This document shows, piece after piece, positions 25,218-35,118 of a DNA stretch of 64,000 nucleotides. Source of the stretch: Wenzhouxiangella sp. XN79A. Its GTDB lineage: Bacteria; Pseudomonadota; Gammaproteobacteria; Xanthomonadales; Wenzhouxiangellaceae. Both the position numbers and the translations under genes were made by a program. Each line of letters starts with the position of its first letter. Within the stretch, counting starts at the first letter, position 1. The DNA is taken from positions 1-64,000 of the forward strand of contig NZ_JAAWWS010000136.1 of NCBI RefSeq assembly GCF_012272825.1, given 5' to 3'. The notes below the pieces were generated by a model. It was not told the origin of the DNA, did no database searches, and was given only the letters and a program-made list of their open reading frames with translations.

Positions 25218-26215
25218 GGGCGCAGGAAGGTGAAGGTCGGGCCGGGCTCGATGCGCAGCGGCACGGCCGGATCGAGGTCGAATTCCTGGCCGTCGAGCGT
25301 GACCCCGGCCAGGCCGGACACGACCACCGCGTCGGTGTGGCCGGACAGGTAGCCGGTGCCCGGATGCATGGCCTCGGTGAATCGACCGCGCAGAACCGCC
25401 GGTACACGGCGCCGCCAGCGCTCGGCATCGGCGGCGGTCGCGGTCAGGCGCAGCGCGCCGTCGCCGCGCCGGGCATATGGCCGGGCATGCTGATCGTCGA
25501 GCCCCAGCGTGGTCATCAGCAGAAAGCGCATCGGCGCGTCGAGCCGGCCGAGGTCGCCGGCATCGACAGCGATGCGGCGGGCCTCGAACGGCGGCCGATC
25601 GGTCAGCAGGGCCGGCAGCAGCCGGGTCACGCCCAGCGTCGAGGCCAGCCGGCCGCGCCGCCAGCCGGGGCGGTCGATCCACTCGGCATGAATGGTCCGG
25701 ATCGCCTGGTCGAGCATCGCGCCGGCCAGGAAGAAGCCGTGCTGCACGCCGATCGACGGATGGCTCAGGGCCAGCGTGTGCCGGTCGAGCCGGGCCGGGG
25801 CAGCCCCGCCGTCGAGCAGGCGGTCCAGCGTGGCCAGGAAATGGGCCCGGGTGCCGAGGTCGGCGGCCACGTAGTTGGTGCGCCCGGCGCTGAGCACCAG
25901 CAGTTCCGGCGGTTCGCGGCCTCCGAGGTGACGGGCCAGGTAGCTGACCGCGCCCTGCAGCGTGCCGTCGCCGCCGGCCAGCACCAGCCGGTCGACGCCG
26001 TTGGCCAGCGCAGCGACCAGCGCGGCCTCGATCGCGGCCAGGTCGGTGACCCGGTAAGCGGTTCCGCCGGCCGCACGGATTCGCGCCTCGGTGCGCTCGG
26101 CGCGATCGCGCAGGCTCATCCGGAAGCTCAGCGGGTTGATCAGCGCGGCCAGTCGCGTCGTATCGCTGGCGCGGCGCGCGGCATCGGCCGGGTCGGAATC
26201 CGGGGTGGCGGTCAT
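25214..26215 (-). CDS. Diacylglycerol kinase-family lipid kinase
   Basis: 333 aa from ATG at 26215; another in-frame ATG at 26281 would add 22 residues of low-complexity sequence. Neither has a good ribosome-binding site, but a probable -10 at 26296-26301 would leave almost no leader for the longer form. The DAGK catalytic motif is GGDGT at residues 81-85 in VLAGGDGTLQGAVSYL, preceded by the ALINPLSF family opening (24-31). The C-terminal half has the usual beta-sandwich layout. Family members phosphorylate diacylglycerol, ceramide or sphingosine-like lipids. First gene of the operon; it likely makes phosphatidate for the Tam41-like enzyme. Confidence 0.83.
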   Translation of the reverse strand: MTATPDSDPADAARRASDTTRLAALINPLSFRMSLRDRAERTEARIRAAGGTAYRVTDLAAIEAALVAALANGVDRLVLAGGDGTLQGAVSYLARHLGGREPPELLVLSAGRTNYVAADLGTRAHFLATLDRLLDGGAAPARLDRHTLALSHPSIGVQHGFFLAGAMLDQAIRTIHAEWIDRPGWRRGRLASTLGVTRLLPALLTDRPPFEARRIAVDAGDLGRLDAPMRFLLMTTLGLDDQHARPYARRGDGALRLTATAADAERWRRRVPAVLRGRFTEAMHPGTGYLSGHTDAVVVSGLAGVTLDGQEFDLDPAVPLRIEPGPTFTFLRP

Positions 26216-26281
26216 CGTCGAGGGCTCAAGAGGCAGCGCACCGCGCCGCGATCGCGGCGATGGCGGGATGGATCGAAACAT

Positions 26282-26725
26282 CGGTCATGGATGCATTCTA
26301 GCCCGCATTATTCATGAATGAGCTCGCGCCCTTGCTTGGTCCTTGTCCGCACGGCGAATCTTCCTCGCTCGGAAATACAGCAGGGTATTCCGCTCGGTCG
26401 AAAAATCCCCTGAGCGAACGATTCCCGGCGCAATCATCGCGGCGATTCATGAATGATGCGAGCCAGTGTACCGCGCCTCTCGTCCCGCAACGTTCAGCGA
26501 GCCGGACCGTGCCTGGCGGCCAGGCACCGGTCCGGCGATGCATCGTTGCGGCATTGCACTCCTCGGATGAGGCCGTGTCATTCACTGCGGATCGGGCCTG
26601 GCCCGGTCGATCCGGTCTCGCCATGGACGTTACGGAACGAGCGACGGGGCAGGCTCGCCCGGACCATTAATGAACCGAGGTCGCCAGGCCGGCCGCTCCG
26701 GATCGCCGGCCGCGGGTCGATCCGG
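26282..26725. promoter_or_regulatory. Control region between the lipid operon and corB
   Basis: About 440 bases with no credible gene and locally lower GC. It holds a minus-strand TAGAAT (26301-26296), likely -10 for the lipid operon; two copies of the palindrome ATTCATGAAT (26310-26319 and 26445-26454), the first just upstream of that -10 and both followed by GA; and a large hairpin (26501-26536) with a 16/17-bp stem, one bulge and loop CGG. The palindromes look like repressor sites. The hairpin lacks a T tail on either strand. Confidence 0.5.
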
Positions 26726-27997
26726 TCAGGCGTCTCGGCGCATCCGCCACGGCTTGAACAGCACCTTGCGGACGCGGTTGTCGGCCATGTCGACGATGGT
26801 CAGGATGTGGTCGCCGACCCGGATCGAGGTGTGGCCGTCGGGCAGCGATTCGAGCTGCTCCAGGATCAGCCCGTTCAGCGTCTTGGCGCCGGAGGTGGGC
26901 AGGTCCCATTCCATCCGCCGGTTCAGCATCCGCACGGTGGTATTGGCCGACACGATCCAGCTGCCGTCGTCGAGCTTGCGCAGCTGGCGTGCGCGGCCCG
27001 TGCCTTCGCTGGTGTATTCACCGACGATCTCCTCGAGGATGTCGTCGAGCGTGACCAGGCCCTGGATGTCGCCGTATTCGTCGACGACCATGCCCATGCG
27101 CCGTTCGCGGCTCTGGAATTCCAGCAGCTGCTGGGTCAGCGGCGTGCCCTCCGGAATGTAGTACGGGGTCCGGATCGAGCGTTCGAGTTCGGTCGGGGTC
27201 AGTGTGCCCTGCGACAGTTTGACCATCACGGTGCGGATGTGCAGCAGGCCGATCAGGTTGTCGATATCGCCTCGCCACACCGGCAGGCGGGTGTAGATGC
27301 TGCGGGTCAACTGGTGAAGCAGGGTTTCCCAGTCCTCGTCGAGATCGATGCCGACGATGTCCTGGCGCGGCACCATCACATCGTCGATCGTGCCGTACTC
27401 GAGATCGAGGATGTTCAGCAGCATCTGGCGATGGTTCAACGAGATCTGCCGCCCGTCTTCCTTGACCAGCGTGCGCAGTTCCTCGCGAGTCAGCTGGTCG
27501 GCGCGCGGGTCGGCCCGCTTGACACCGAACGGTCGCAGCACCGCCGAGGCCAGCACGTTGATGATCCAGACGAACGGGTAGAGCACCTTCAACAGCGGCA
27601 CCAGGATATAGCTGGCCGGATAGGCGATGCGCTCGGGGTGGGTCGCGGCCAGGGTCTTGGGTGCGACCTCGGCGAAGATCAGGATGACCGCGGTCAGGAC
27701 CAGCGTCGAGACCCAGATGCCGCCATCGCCGAGCAGCTTCAGGAACAGCAGCGTCGAGATCGAGGCGGCCAGGATGTTGACCAGGTTGTTGCCGAGAAGG
27801 ATCAGCCCGAACATCCGCTCGGGCCGGCCGAGCAGGCGCTGGGCGAGCGCAGCGCCGCGGTGGCCGCCCTTGGCCTGGTGGCGCATCCGGTAGCGATTGA
27901 GCGCGACCAGGCCGGTCTCGGAACTCGAGAAGAAGGCCGACAGGACGATCAGTACCAGCAGGATCAGCAGCAGCGTGCCGGTCGACAGCTCGTTCAT
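26726..27997 (-). CDS. corB: CorB/YfjD-type CNNM-CBS membrane protein
   Basis: 423 aa. Architecture: N-terminal CNNM/DUF21 membrane domain (about 1-190; FFSSSETGLVALNRYRMRH, GLILLGNNLVNILAAS, FAEVAPKTLAATHPE), two CBS domains (about 205-330; VMVPRQDIVGIDLD and MVVDEYGDIQGLVTLDDILE), and a C-terminal CorC_HlyC domain. Homologues transport or regulate Mg2+/Co2+. The corB-ypjD pair beside ffh is the same neighbourhood as in E. coli (yfjD-ypjD/ffh), supporting orthology. Confidence 0.92.
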   Translation of the reverse strand: MNELSTGTLLLILLVLIVLSAFFSSSETGLVALNRYRMRHQAKGGHRGAALAQRLLGRPERMFGLILLGNNLVNILAASISTLLFLKLLGDGGIWVSTLVLTAVILIFAEVAPKTLAATHPERIAYPASYILVPLLKVLYPFVWIINVLASAVLRPFGVKRADPRADQLTREELRTLVKEDGRQISLNHRQMLLNILDLEYGTIDDVMVPRQDIVGIDLDEDWETLLHQLTRSIYTRLPVWRGDIDNLIGLLHIRTVMVKLSQGTLTPTELERSIRTPYYIPEGTPLTQQLLEFQSRERRMGMVVDEYGDIQGLVTLDDILEEIVGEYTSEGTGRARQLRKLDDGSWIVSANTTVRMLNRRMEWDLPTSGAKTLNGLILEQLESLPDGHTSIRVGDHILTIVDMADNRVRKVLFKPWRMRRDA

Positions 27998-28001
27998 CGG
28001 G

Positions 28002-28817
28002 TCAGCCGGCCTGCCATCGTCGATCGAGCATCAGTTCGAGCACGGCCTTGGTGCCGAAGTAGGCCAGCACCAGCACCGCCATGCCGATCAGGCAGAGCCG
28101 GACGACGCGCATCCCGCGCCAGCCATAGCGCCAGCGGCCGGCCAGCAGGCCACCGAAGATCAGCCAGGCCAGGATCGACAGCACGGTCTTGTGGACCAGG
28201 TGCTGGGCGAACAGGCTGTCGACGAACAGCAGGCCGCTGGCCAGGCTCACCGTCAGCAGCAGCCAGCCGGCGGAGATCAACTGGAACAGCAGGGTTTCCA
28301 GCGTTGCCAGCGGCGGCAACAGGTCGAGCAGGACCGGATTGCGGTGCCGGTGCAGCAGGTTGTGCTGAACCGAGATGAACATCGCGTTCAGCGCGGCGAT
28401 CGAAAGCAGCGAGTAGGCCAGCAGCGAACTGATCACGTGCAGCTCGATCATGCCGCTGGGCACGTCCAGCGGCGTCGGCGGCGGGCCGAGCGCGGCCTTG
28501 ATGATGATCATCAGCGCCGCCCCCGGCAGCGCGATCGGCAGGATCTCCAGCAGCGGGAAGCGCAGGCTGGACGCCAGCAGCACCGCGACGATGACCAGCG
28601 ACACCACCGACAACGCGCTGAAGAAATCGGCGGTGAATCCCCCGATGGCCTGCATTTCCAACAGCAGCACCGCGCCATGGGCCAGGACCCCGAGCAGTGC
28701 CAGCAGCAGCCCGCCGCGGCGCAGCAGGTTTCGGTCGCGGTGCAGTCCCGACGCGATCGCCAGCGCAGCCAGCAGGTAGAGCGCGGGTGCGGCAGCGACG
28801 GTCAGGGGATCGGTCAC
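28002..28817 (-). CDS. ypjD: YpjD-like inner membrane protein, cytochrome c assembly (CcsA) family
   Basis: 271 aa from a GTG at 28817; a TTG at 28829 is an alternative and neither has a clear ribosome-binding site. Around eight hydrophobic segments are visible (for example ALYLLAALAIASG, GGLLLALLGVLAHGAVLL, SLVIVAVLLASSL, ISSLLAYSLLSIAALNAMF, TVLSILAWLIFGGLLAG). The family is related to haem-handling CcsA/CcmC proteins; YpjD function is not established. His residues in the LLAHGAVLL and QHLVHKTVLS segments could bind haem. It lies 4 bases upstream of corB. Confidence 0.85.
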   Translation of the reverse strand: MTDPLTVAAAPALYLLAALAIASGLHRDRNLLRRGGLLLALLGVLAHGAVLLLEMQAIGGFTADFFSALSVVSLVIVAVLLASSLRFPLLEILPIALPGAALMIIIKAALGPPPTPLDVPSGMIELHVISSLLAYSLLSIAALNAMFISVQHNLLHRHRNPVLLDLLPPLATLETLLFQLISAGWLLLTVSLASGLLFVDSLFAQHLVHKTVLSILAWLIFGGLLAGRWRYGWRGMRVVRLCLIGMAVLVLAYFGTKAVLELMLDRRWQAG

Positions 28818-28902
28818 GGGATCGGTCAAGGTCGGCGGCTGCGTGATGGACGGTATCGAAAACGGATTCGCCGACGCCCCGCGGGCATCGGCACGGGGTC
28901 AG

Positions 28903-28908
28903 TATAAT
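28903..28908 (+). promoter_or_regulatory. Perfect -10 box upstream of ffh
   Basis: TATAAT 35 bases before the ffh ATG, inside the short divergent ypjD-ffh region. No good -35 is seen. Confidence 0.5.
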
Positions 28909-28942
28909 CCCAGCCATCACCAAACCCCAGCACGGACCTGCC

Positions 28943-30337
28943 ATGTTCGACCAGTTGAGCCAACGACTCGGCGATTCGCTGAACCGCCTGCGCGGACGCG
29001 GCAAGCTGACCGAGGACAACATCGCCGAGGCGCTGCGCGATGTTCGCCGCGCACTGCTCGAGGCCGACGTCGCGCTGCCGGTGGTGAAGGAATTCGTCGA
29101 TCACGTCAAGCAGCGCGCGGTCGGTCAGCAGGTCTTGACGAGCCTGAAGCCGGGCGAAGCGCTGGTCAAGGTCGTCCACGACGAGCTGATCGCGATTCTC
29201 GGCGGCGACGCCGCGCCGCTGGCGCTCAACCGCCAGCCGCCGGTCGTGATCCTGATGGCCGGCCTGCAGGGCGCGGGCAAGACCACGACCACCGGCAAGC
29301 TGGCCAGGCTGCTGGCCGAGCGCGAGAACAAGAAGGTCCTGGTCGCCTCGGCCGACATCTACCGGCCGGCGGCGATCGACCAGCTCGAGACGGTGGCCGG
29401 CCAGGCCGGGGCCGCGTTCTACCGCCACCCCGAATCGAACGATGCCGTGGCCATCGCCGAGGCCGCCGTGGCCGAGGCGCGTCGCCAGATCGCCGACGTG
29501 CTGATCCTCGATACCGCCGGTCGACTGGGCATCGACGAGGCGATGATGGACGAGATCCGCCGCGTCCATTCGGCGATCGAGCCGGCCGAGACGCTGTTCG
29601 TCGTCGACGCGATGACCGGCCAGGACGCGGCCAACACCGCCAAGGCCTTTCATGAAGCGCTGCCGCTGTCGGGGGTGATCCTGACCAAGACCGACGGCGA
29701 CGCCCGCGGCGGAGCGGCGCTGTCGGTGCGCCGGATCACCGGCGTGCCGATCAAGTTCCTCGGCACCGGCGAGAAGATCGACGGCCTGGAACCGTTCCAT
29801 CCCGATCGCCTGGCCTCGCGGATTCTCGGCATGGGCGACGTGCTCAGCCTGGTCGAGGATGTCCAGCGCAAGGTCGACGAGAAGGAAGCGCGCAAGCTGG
29901 CCGGCAAGGTCGGCAAGGGCTCGCGCAGGTTCGGTCTGGACGACTTCAAGGCCCAGCTGGAACAGATGCAGAAGCTCGGCGGGCTCGGTGCGCTGGCCGA
30001 GAAGATGCCCGGCATGGGCAACCTGCCGGCGGCGGCCCGGGCCCAGCTGGAGAACGACCCGACCCGCCAGATGATCGCCGTGGTCAATTCGATGACGCCC
30101 AAGGAACGCCGCTTCCCCGACACCATCAACGGATCGCGCAAGCGCCGCATCGCGCAGGGCTCGGGCACCTCCATCCAGGAGGTGAACAAGGTGCTCAAGC
30201 AGCACAAGCAGATGCAGAAGATGATGAAGAAGGCCGGCAGCAAGATGGCCATGAAGAAGTTGATGAAGCGCATGCCCGGGGGCGGTGAAATGCCCGGCGG
30301 CGGCTCGCCGGGCGGGGGCGGCGGTTTCCCGTTCTGA
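28943..30337 (+). CDS. ffh: Signal recognition particle protein
   Basis: 464 aa. This GTPase of the signal recognition particle binds signal sequences and 4.5S RNA, and delivers membrane proteins to FtsY. N-domain about 1-90; G-domain with P-loop GLQGAGKTTTTGKL (near 108-121), DTAGR (near 190) and TKTDGDARGG; Met-rich M-domain about 300-435 (QLEQMQKLG, NSMTPKERR, GSRKRRIAQGSGTS, MKKLMKRM). A Gly/Pro-rich tail ends the protein. The usual partner rpsP does not follow; two amidohydrolases do. Confidence 0.97.
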   Translation: MFDQLSQRLGDSLNRLRGRGKLTEDNIAEALRDVRRALLEADVALPVVKEFVDHVKQRAVGQQVLTSLKPGEALVKVVHDELIAILGGDAAPLALNRQPPVVILMAGLQGAGKTTTTGKLARLLAERENKKVLVASADIYRPAAIDQLETVAGQAGAAFYRHPESNDAVAIAEAAVAEARRQIADVLILDTAGRLGIDEAMMDEIRRVHSAIEPAETLFVVDAMTGQDAANTAKAFHEALPLSGVILTKTDGDARGGAALSVRRITGVPIKFLGTGEKIDGLEPFHPDRLASRILGMGDVLSLVEDVQRKVDEKEARKLAGKVGKGSRRFGLDDFKAQLEQMQKLGGLGALAEKMPGMGNLPAAARAQLENDPTRQMIAVVNSMTPKERRFPDTINGSRKRRIAQGSGTSIQEVNKVLKQHKQMQKMMKKAGSKMAMKKLMKRMPGGGEMPGGGSPGGGGGFPF

Positions 30338-30408
30338 GTCGCGCGCCCGACTCGCACTCGAGCCGCCGATCTGGCATTCTCCGGGCTCCCGCCTGACGGA
30401 GTCCGTTC

Positions 30409-31722
30409 ATGGTTCGATCCTTCCTTCCGGCCTGCGGCCTGGCACTCGCGCTGTGCGCGACGCCGGCTGCCGGCGAATTGCGTGCCTTCGTCGGCGCGAC
30501 GCTCTACCCGGTCGATGCACCGGCAGTCGAAGACGGCGTGTTGCTCGTCGACGGCGGCGAGATTCGTGCCGTCGGCGCCCGTGGCCAGGTCCGCATTCCT
30601 TCGCGCGCCGAGGTCGTCGAGCTGCCGGCCGGCACGGTGATCCTGCCCGGGCTGGTCGACAGCCACAGCCACATCGGCGAAGTGGCCGGCGGCGATCGTT
30701 CCGGGCCGATCCAGCCCGAAGCGCGGGCCTTCGATGCGGTCGACGTGCGCAGCTCCGGCCTGCGCCGCGCGCTGGCCGGCGGCATCACGTCGGTCAACGT
30801 GATGCCGGGCTCGGGCCACCTGATCAGCGGCCAGACCCTCTACATGAAGCTGCGCGCCGGGACCACCATCGACGACCTGGCCTACCGCTTCGACGACGGC
30901 GCTCCGGCCGGCGGCCTGAAGATGGCCAACGGCACCAACTCGATGCGCGATGCCCCGTTTCCCGGCACCCGGGCGAAATCCGCGGCGCTGCTCCGCGCGG
31001 CCTACATCGAGGCGCAGGCCTACGCCGAACGACGCGAATCCGACGACCCGCCGGACCGCGATCTCGGCAAGGACGCCTTGGCCGAGGTGCTGTCGGGCCG
31101 GCGGATGGTGCATTTCCATTCGCACCGCCACGACGACCTGATGACCGCGATCCGGCTGCGCGACGAGTTCGGCTTCCGTATGGTGCTGCACCACACCAGC
31201 GAGGCCTGGCGGGTGGCCGACGAGATCGCCGAGGCCGATGTGCCGGTCTCGCTGATCCTGATCGACAGCCCCGGCGGCAAGCTGGAGGCCCTGTACCTCG
31301 AAGCCCGCAGCGCGCCGGCGCTGGAGCAGGCCGGGGCCAGCGTTGCCTTCCATACCGACGACTGGATCACCGACTCGCGCTATTTCCTGCGGATGGCCGC
31401 GTTCGGCGTCCGGGCCGGGATGACGCGCGAGACCGCCCTGCGGGCACTGACGCTGGCCGGCGCCGAAATGCTCGATCTCGACGACCGGATCGGTTCGCTG
31501 ACGCCCGGCAAGGACGCCGATTTCGTGATTCTCTCGGGCGATCCGTTCAGTGTCTACACGCGCGTGCTCGAGACCTGGGTCGAGGGCGAGAAGCGCTTCG
31601 ATCTCGACGACCCCGACGACCGGGCGATCGCCGAGGGCGGGGCCAACGCACTGACGCCCGGCGACGGCGCCGGCCACCTGCACGGTGCTGGACCGCACGC
31701 CGACCATGGAGACCTGCGATGA
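30409..31722 (+). CDS. Secreted amidohydrolase with intact metal site
   Basis: 437 aa with signal peptide (about 1-21, ending PAAG). Amidohydrolase superfamily, imidazolonepropionase-like: the small beta domain opens with GATLYPVDAPAVEDGVLLVDGGEIRAVG-type sequence; the first metal pair is H-x-H in LVDSHSHIGE; later ligands are probably in VHFHSHRHDD and MVLHHTSEAW, and the catalytic Asp in AFHTDDWITDSRYF. The C-terminus IGSLTPGKDADFVILSGDPF is diagnostic. Probably hydrolyses a small amide or dipeptide-like substrate in the periplasm; the exact substrate is unknown. It overlaps the next gene, a paralogue, by 4 bases. Confidence 0.87.
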   Translation: MVRSFLPACGLALALCATPAAGELRAFVGATLYPVDAPAVEDGVLLVDGGEIRAVGARGQVRIPSRAEVVELPAGTVILPGLVDSHSHIGEVAGGDRSGPIQPEARAFDAVDVRSSGLRRALAGGITSVNVMPGSGHLISGQTLYMKLRAGTTIDDLAYRFDDGAPAGGLKMANGTNSMRDAPFPGTRAKSAALLRAAYIEAQAYAERRESDDPPDRDLGKDALAEVLSGRRMVHFHSHRHDDLMTAIRLRDEFGFRMVLHHTSEAWRVADEIAEADVPVSLILIDSPGGKLEALYLEARSAPALEQAGASVAFHTDDWITDSRYFLRMAAFGVRAGMTRETALRALTLAGAEMLDLDDRIGSLTPGKDADFVILSGDPFSVYTRVLETWVEGEKRFDLDDPDDRAIAEGGANALTPGDGAGHLHGAGPHADHGDLR

Positions 31723-32942
31723 ACCGTCCCTCACTGAAGATGCGCACGGCGGTGCTGGCCGTGCTGATCACGGTCGCGTGCTCTGCCGCGCCCGCGGCGG
31801 CGCAGGACCTGGCCGTGCGCGCCGGCACGCTGCACACCGGCGCCGGCGAACCGATTGCCGACGGCATGGTCTGGATCGTCGATGGCGTGATCCGTGCGGT
31901 CGGACCGGCCGAGTCGATCGCACTGCCCGACGGGGTCGAGGTGATCGAGGTGCCGGTGGCCACGCCGGGTCTGATCGATGCGCGCTCGACGGTCGGCCTG
32001 TCGGGCGCGATGAACCAGCCGCACGACCAGGACCAGCTCGAACGCTCTGCACCGATCCAGCCGGAGCTCCGCGCGATCGACGCCTACAACCCGCGCGAAC
32101 GGCTGGTCGGCTGGCTGCGCGAGCACGGCATCACCACGCTGCATACCGGCCACGGGCCCGGCGAGCTGATCTCCGGCCAGACCCTCATCGCCAAGACCCG
32201 CGGCGAAACGGTCGACGAGGCGGTCATCGTGCCGAGCTTCGGCCTGTCGGCCACGCTCGGCCCGGCCGCGACCGGCCATGATCGATCGACGCCGGGCAAC
32301 CGGAGCAAGGCCGTCGCGTTGCTGCGCGCGAAGTTGATCGAGGCCCGGGGCTACGCCGAGCGCCAGGACGCCGGTCGCGACCTGGCGCTGGAAGCCCTGG
32401 TCGAGGTCCTCGACGGTGCCCGCCCGCTGATCGTCGCGGCCGACCATCACGTCGATATCCTCGCTGCGCTGCGGCTGGCCGACGAGTTCGGCGTCCGGCT
32501 GATCCTGGCCAGCGCCAGCGACGCCCACCTGGTCGTCGACGAGATCCGCGCCGCCGGCGTGCCGGTGCTGCTGCACCCGACGATGATCCGGGCCTGGGGT
32601 GGCAGCGAGCGAGCCAACTTCTCGTTCACCACGGCGCGGACGCTGCTCGATGCCGGCATTCCGGTGGCGCTGCAGTCGGACTTCGAAGGCTACGTGCCGA
32701 AAACGCGGGTCGTGCTGTTCGAGGCCGGGCTGCTGCTCGGATACGGCCTGGACGTGGCCGAGGCGCTGGCCCTGGTCACCTCGGCGCCGGCGGCGATCCT
32801 GGGCATCGACGACCGGGTCGGCACGCTGGAGGTCGGCAAGGACGGCGACGTCGCGCTGTTCGACGGCAACCCGTTCGAGTACACCACCCACGTGCTCGGC
32901 ACCGTCATCGAAGGCGTGCGGGTCAGCGACGTTCGCCGCTGA
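31719..32942 (+). CDS. Secreted amidohydrolase-like protein lacking first metal ligands
   Basis: 407 aa; ATG overlaps the previous stop as ATGA. Signal peptide about 1-29 (ending PAAAQ). It aligns over its length with the gene upstream, but the H-x-H metal pair is replaced: LVDSHSHIGE becomes LIDARSTVGL. The block VLHHTSE becomes ILASASD, losing another His. The fold elements remain (IVAADHHVDILAALRLADEFG, ALQSDFEGYVPKTR, VGTLEVGKDGDVALFDGNPF). It is either a pseudoenzyme partner of the first protein or has one metal site built differently. The pair is probably co-translated and may form a heteromer. Confidence 0.85.
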   Translation: MNRPSLKMRTAVLAVLITVACSAAPAAAQDLAVRAGTLHTGAGEPIADGMVWIVDGVIRAVGPAESIALPDGVEVIEVPVATPGLIDARSTVGLSGAMNQPHDQDQLERSAPIQPELRAIDAYNPRERLVGWLREHGITTLHTGHGPGELISGQTLIAKTRGETVDEAVIVPSFGLSATLGPAATGHDRSTPGNRSKAVALLRAKLIEARGYAERQDAGRDLALEALVEVLDGARPLIVAADHHVDILAALRLADEFGVRLILASASDAHLVVDEIRAAGVPVLLHPTMIRAWGGSERANFSFTTARTLLDAGIPVALQSDFEGYVPKTRVVLFEAGLLLGYGLDVAEALALVTSAPAAILGIDDRVGTLEVGKDGDVALFDGNPFEYTTHVLGTVIEGVRVSDVRR

Positions 32943-32963
32943 GGCCGTGAAGAAGAAGTGTCG

Positions 32964-33003
32964 ACACGAGAACGCGCCCGTCGATGCGGGCGCGTTCTCG
33001 TGT
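32964..33003. terminator. Bidirectional terminator between amidohydrolases and rho
   Basis: A perfect 17-bp stem (32964-32980 with 32987-33003, loop TCGATG) lies between two convergent genes, 22 bases past one stop and 27 bases past the other. The minus-strand flank is ACTTCTTCTTC, pyrimidine-rich; the plus flank is TGCC. Better as a terminator for rho. Confidence 0.75.
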
Positions 33004-33029
33004 TGCCTGGTGGGGTGCTGGACGAGCGG

Positions 33030-34286
<1,257 letters not shown>

Positions 34287-34568
34287 TGGATTGTCTTCAA
34301 CGTGACTTGGATACGTCAGGGTGTCCTGCCTCGGCACACGCCAGCCACGGCCTGCGCCGTGCAGGCCATCGGCCATGCGGTGCCCGCGCCAGGGCGGGCG
34401 AGGAACGCGTACGTCTGTTCCGAGAGGTGCTGGAGTCTGTACGGTGGCGGGCGGCTGCCCGCTCGAGATGGCGCAAGGTTAGCACCATCGCGGCGCGCCG
34501 TCCAGCACGTGCGCACAGCGGGATCGGGTCGGCGGCCGCAGGGAGGATCGCGGCCGCCGCATCCGGGT
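34287..34568 (-). other. rho leader region (trxA-rho gap)
   Basis: 282 bases without a credible gene. Read on the minus strand it contains GCGGGCAGCCGCCCGC and other GC stems between trxA and rho. A long leader before rho is known from E. coli, where Rho autoregulates by attenuation; similar control here is inference. TGCTAACCT (minus strand, near 34480) could be an extended -10. Confidence 0.4.
34531..34558 (-). terminator. Hairpin after trxA
   Basis: A 9-bp stem (34531-34539 with 34550-34558, 10-base loop) starts 10 bases past the trxA stop on the minus strand. No T-run follows, so it may only stabilise the 3' end or partially terminate. Confidence 0.45.
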
Positions 34569-34895
34569 TCAGACGTGCTGGTCGATGAACTCCTTGAGCA
34601 CGCCCTTGGTCACGGCACCGACCTTCATGCCCTGGACCTTGCCGCCGGCAAAGACCATCAGGGTCGGAATGCCGCGGATCTTGAACTGGCCGGCGATCTG
34701 CTGGTTCTCGTCGATGTTGACCTTGGCGACCTTCAGCGAATCGCTGTATTCGTCGGCCAGTTCGCGCAGGATCGGGTCGATCATCTTGCAGGGGCCGCAC
34801 CACTCGGCCCAGTAGTCGACGAGCACCGGCTGGTCGGACTGCAGGACTTCCTGTTCGAACGAGGCGTCGGTTACGTGGGTGATGTTGTCGGACAC
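34569..34895 (-). CDS. trxA: Thioredoxin 1
   Basis: 108 aa, the canonical length. The active site is WCGPC with Cys33 and Cys36. IRGIPTLMVFAGGK carries the conserved cis-Pro, and the buried Asp is in LVDYWAEW. It reduces cytosolic protein disulfides. It lies upstream of rho and divergent from rhlB, the arrangement seen in E. coli. Confidence 0.97.
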   Translation of the reverse strand: MSDNITHVTDASFEQEVLQSDQPVLVDYWAEWCGPCKMIDPILRELADEYSDSLKVAKVNIDENQQIAGQFKIRGIPTLMVFAGGKVQGMKVGAVTKGVLKEFIDQHV

Positions 34896-34976
34896 GACGT
34901 GGGTCTCCTGGTGTGATTCGGGGATCGGGAACGGTGCGGGGCAGGGCCGCGGAGAATCGGCGATTCGCCGATCCGG

Positions 34977-35118
34977 TGCTAGAATAGCGCAAAAGCGGTG
35001 CGAGTCCGCACCCGCATGCCCCGCGATATCCGGTTGGCCGAACCTGTTTTCAAGGTGTACGTCGCGGGCTGGAGGCTCCGAGGCACTCGACTTGACGGGA
35101 TGAACCCGAGAGTGCCTC
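34977..35118 (+). promoter_or_regulatory. Extended -10 promoter and structured leader of rhlB
   Basis: TGCTAGAAT (34977-34985) is an extended -10; a start near 34992 gives a leader of about 190 bases. The leader contains a 6-bp hairpin at 34997-35012 (loop AGTC) and a long interrupted hairpin at 35080-35118: outer 9-bp stem GAGGCACTC/GAGTGCCTC, inner 4-bp stem CGGG/CCCG, with a 7-base bulge on one side only. Such a leader suggests post-transcriptional control. Confidence 0.45.

Noticed and set aside
26453-28378. 641-residue plus-strand open frame over corB
   Set aside because: No family resemblance, Gln/Arg-rich shadow composition, and corB on the other strand has full CNNM-CBS-CorC motifs.
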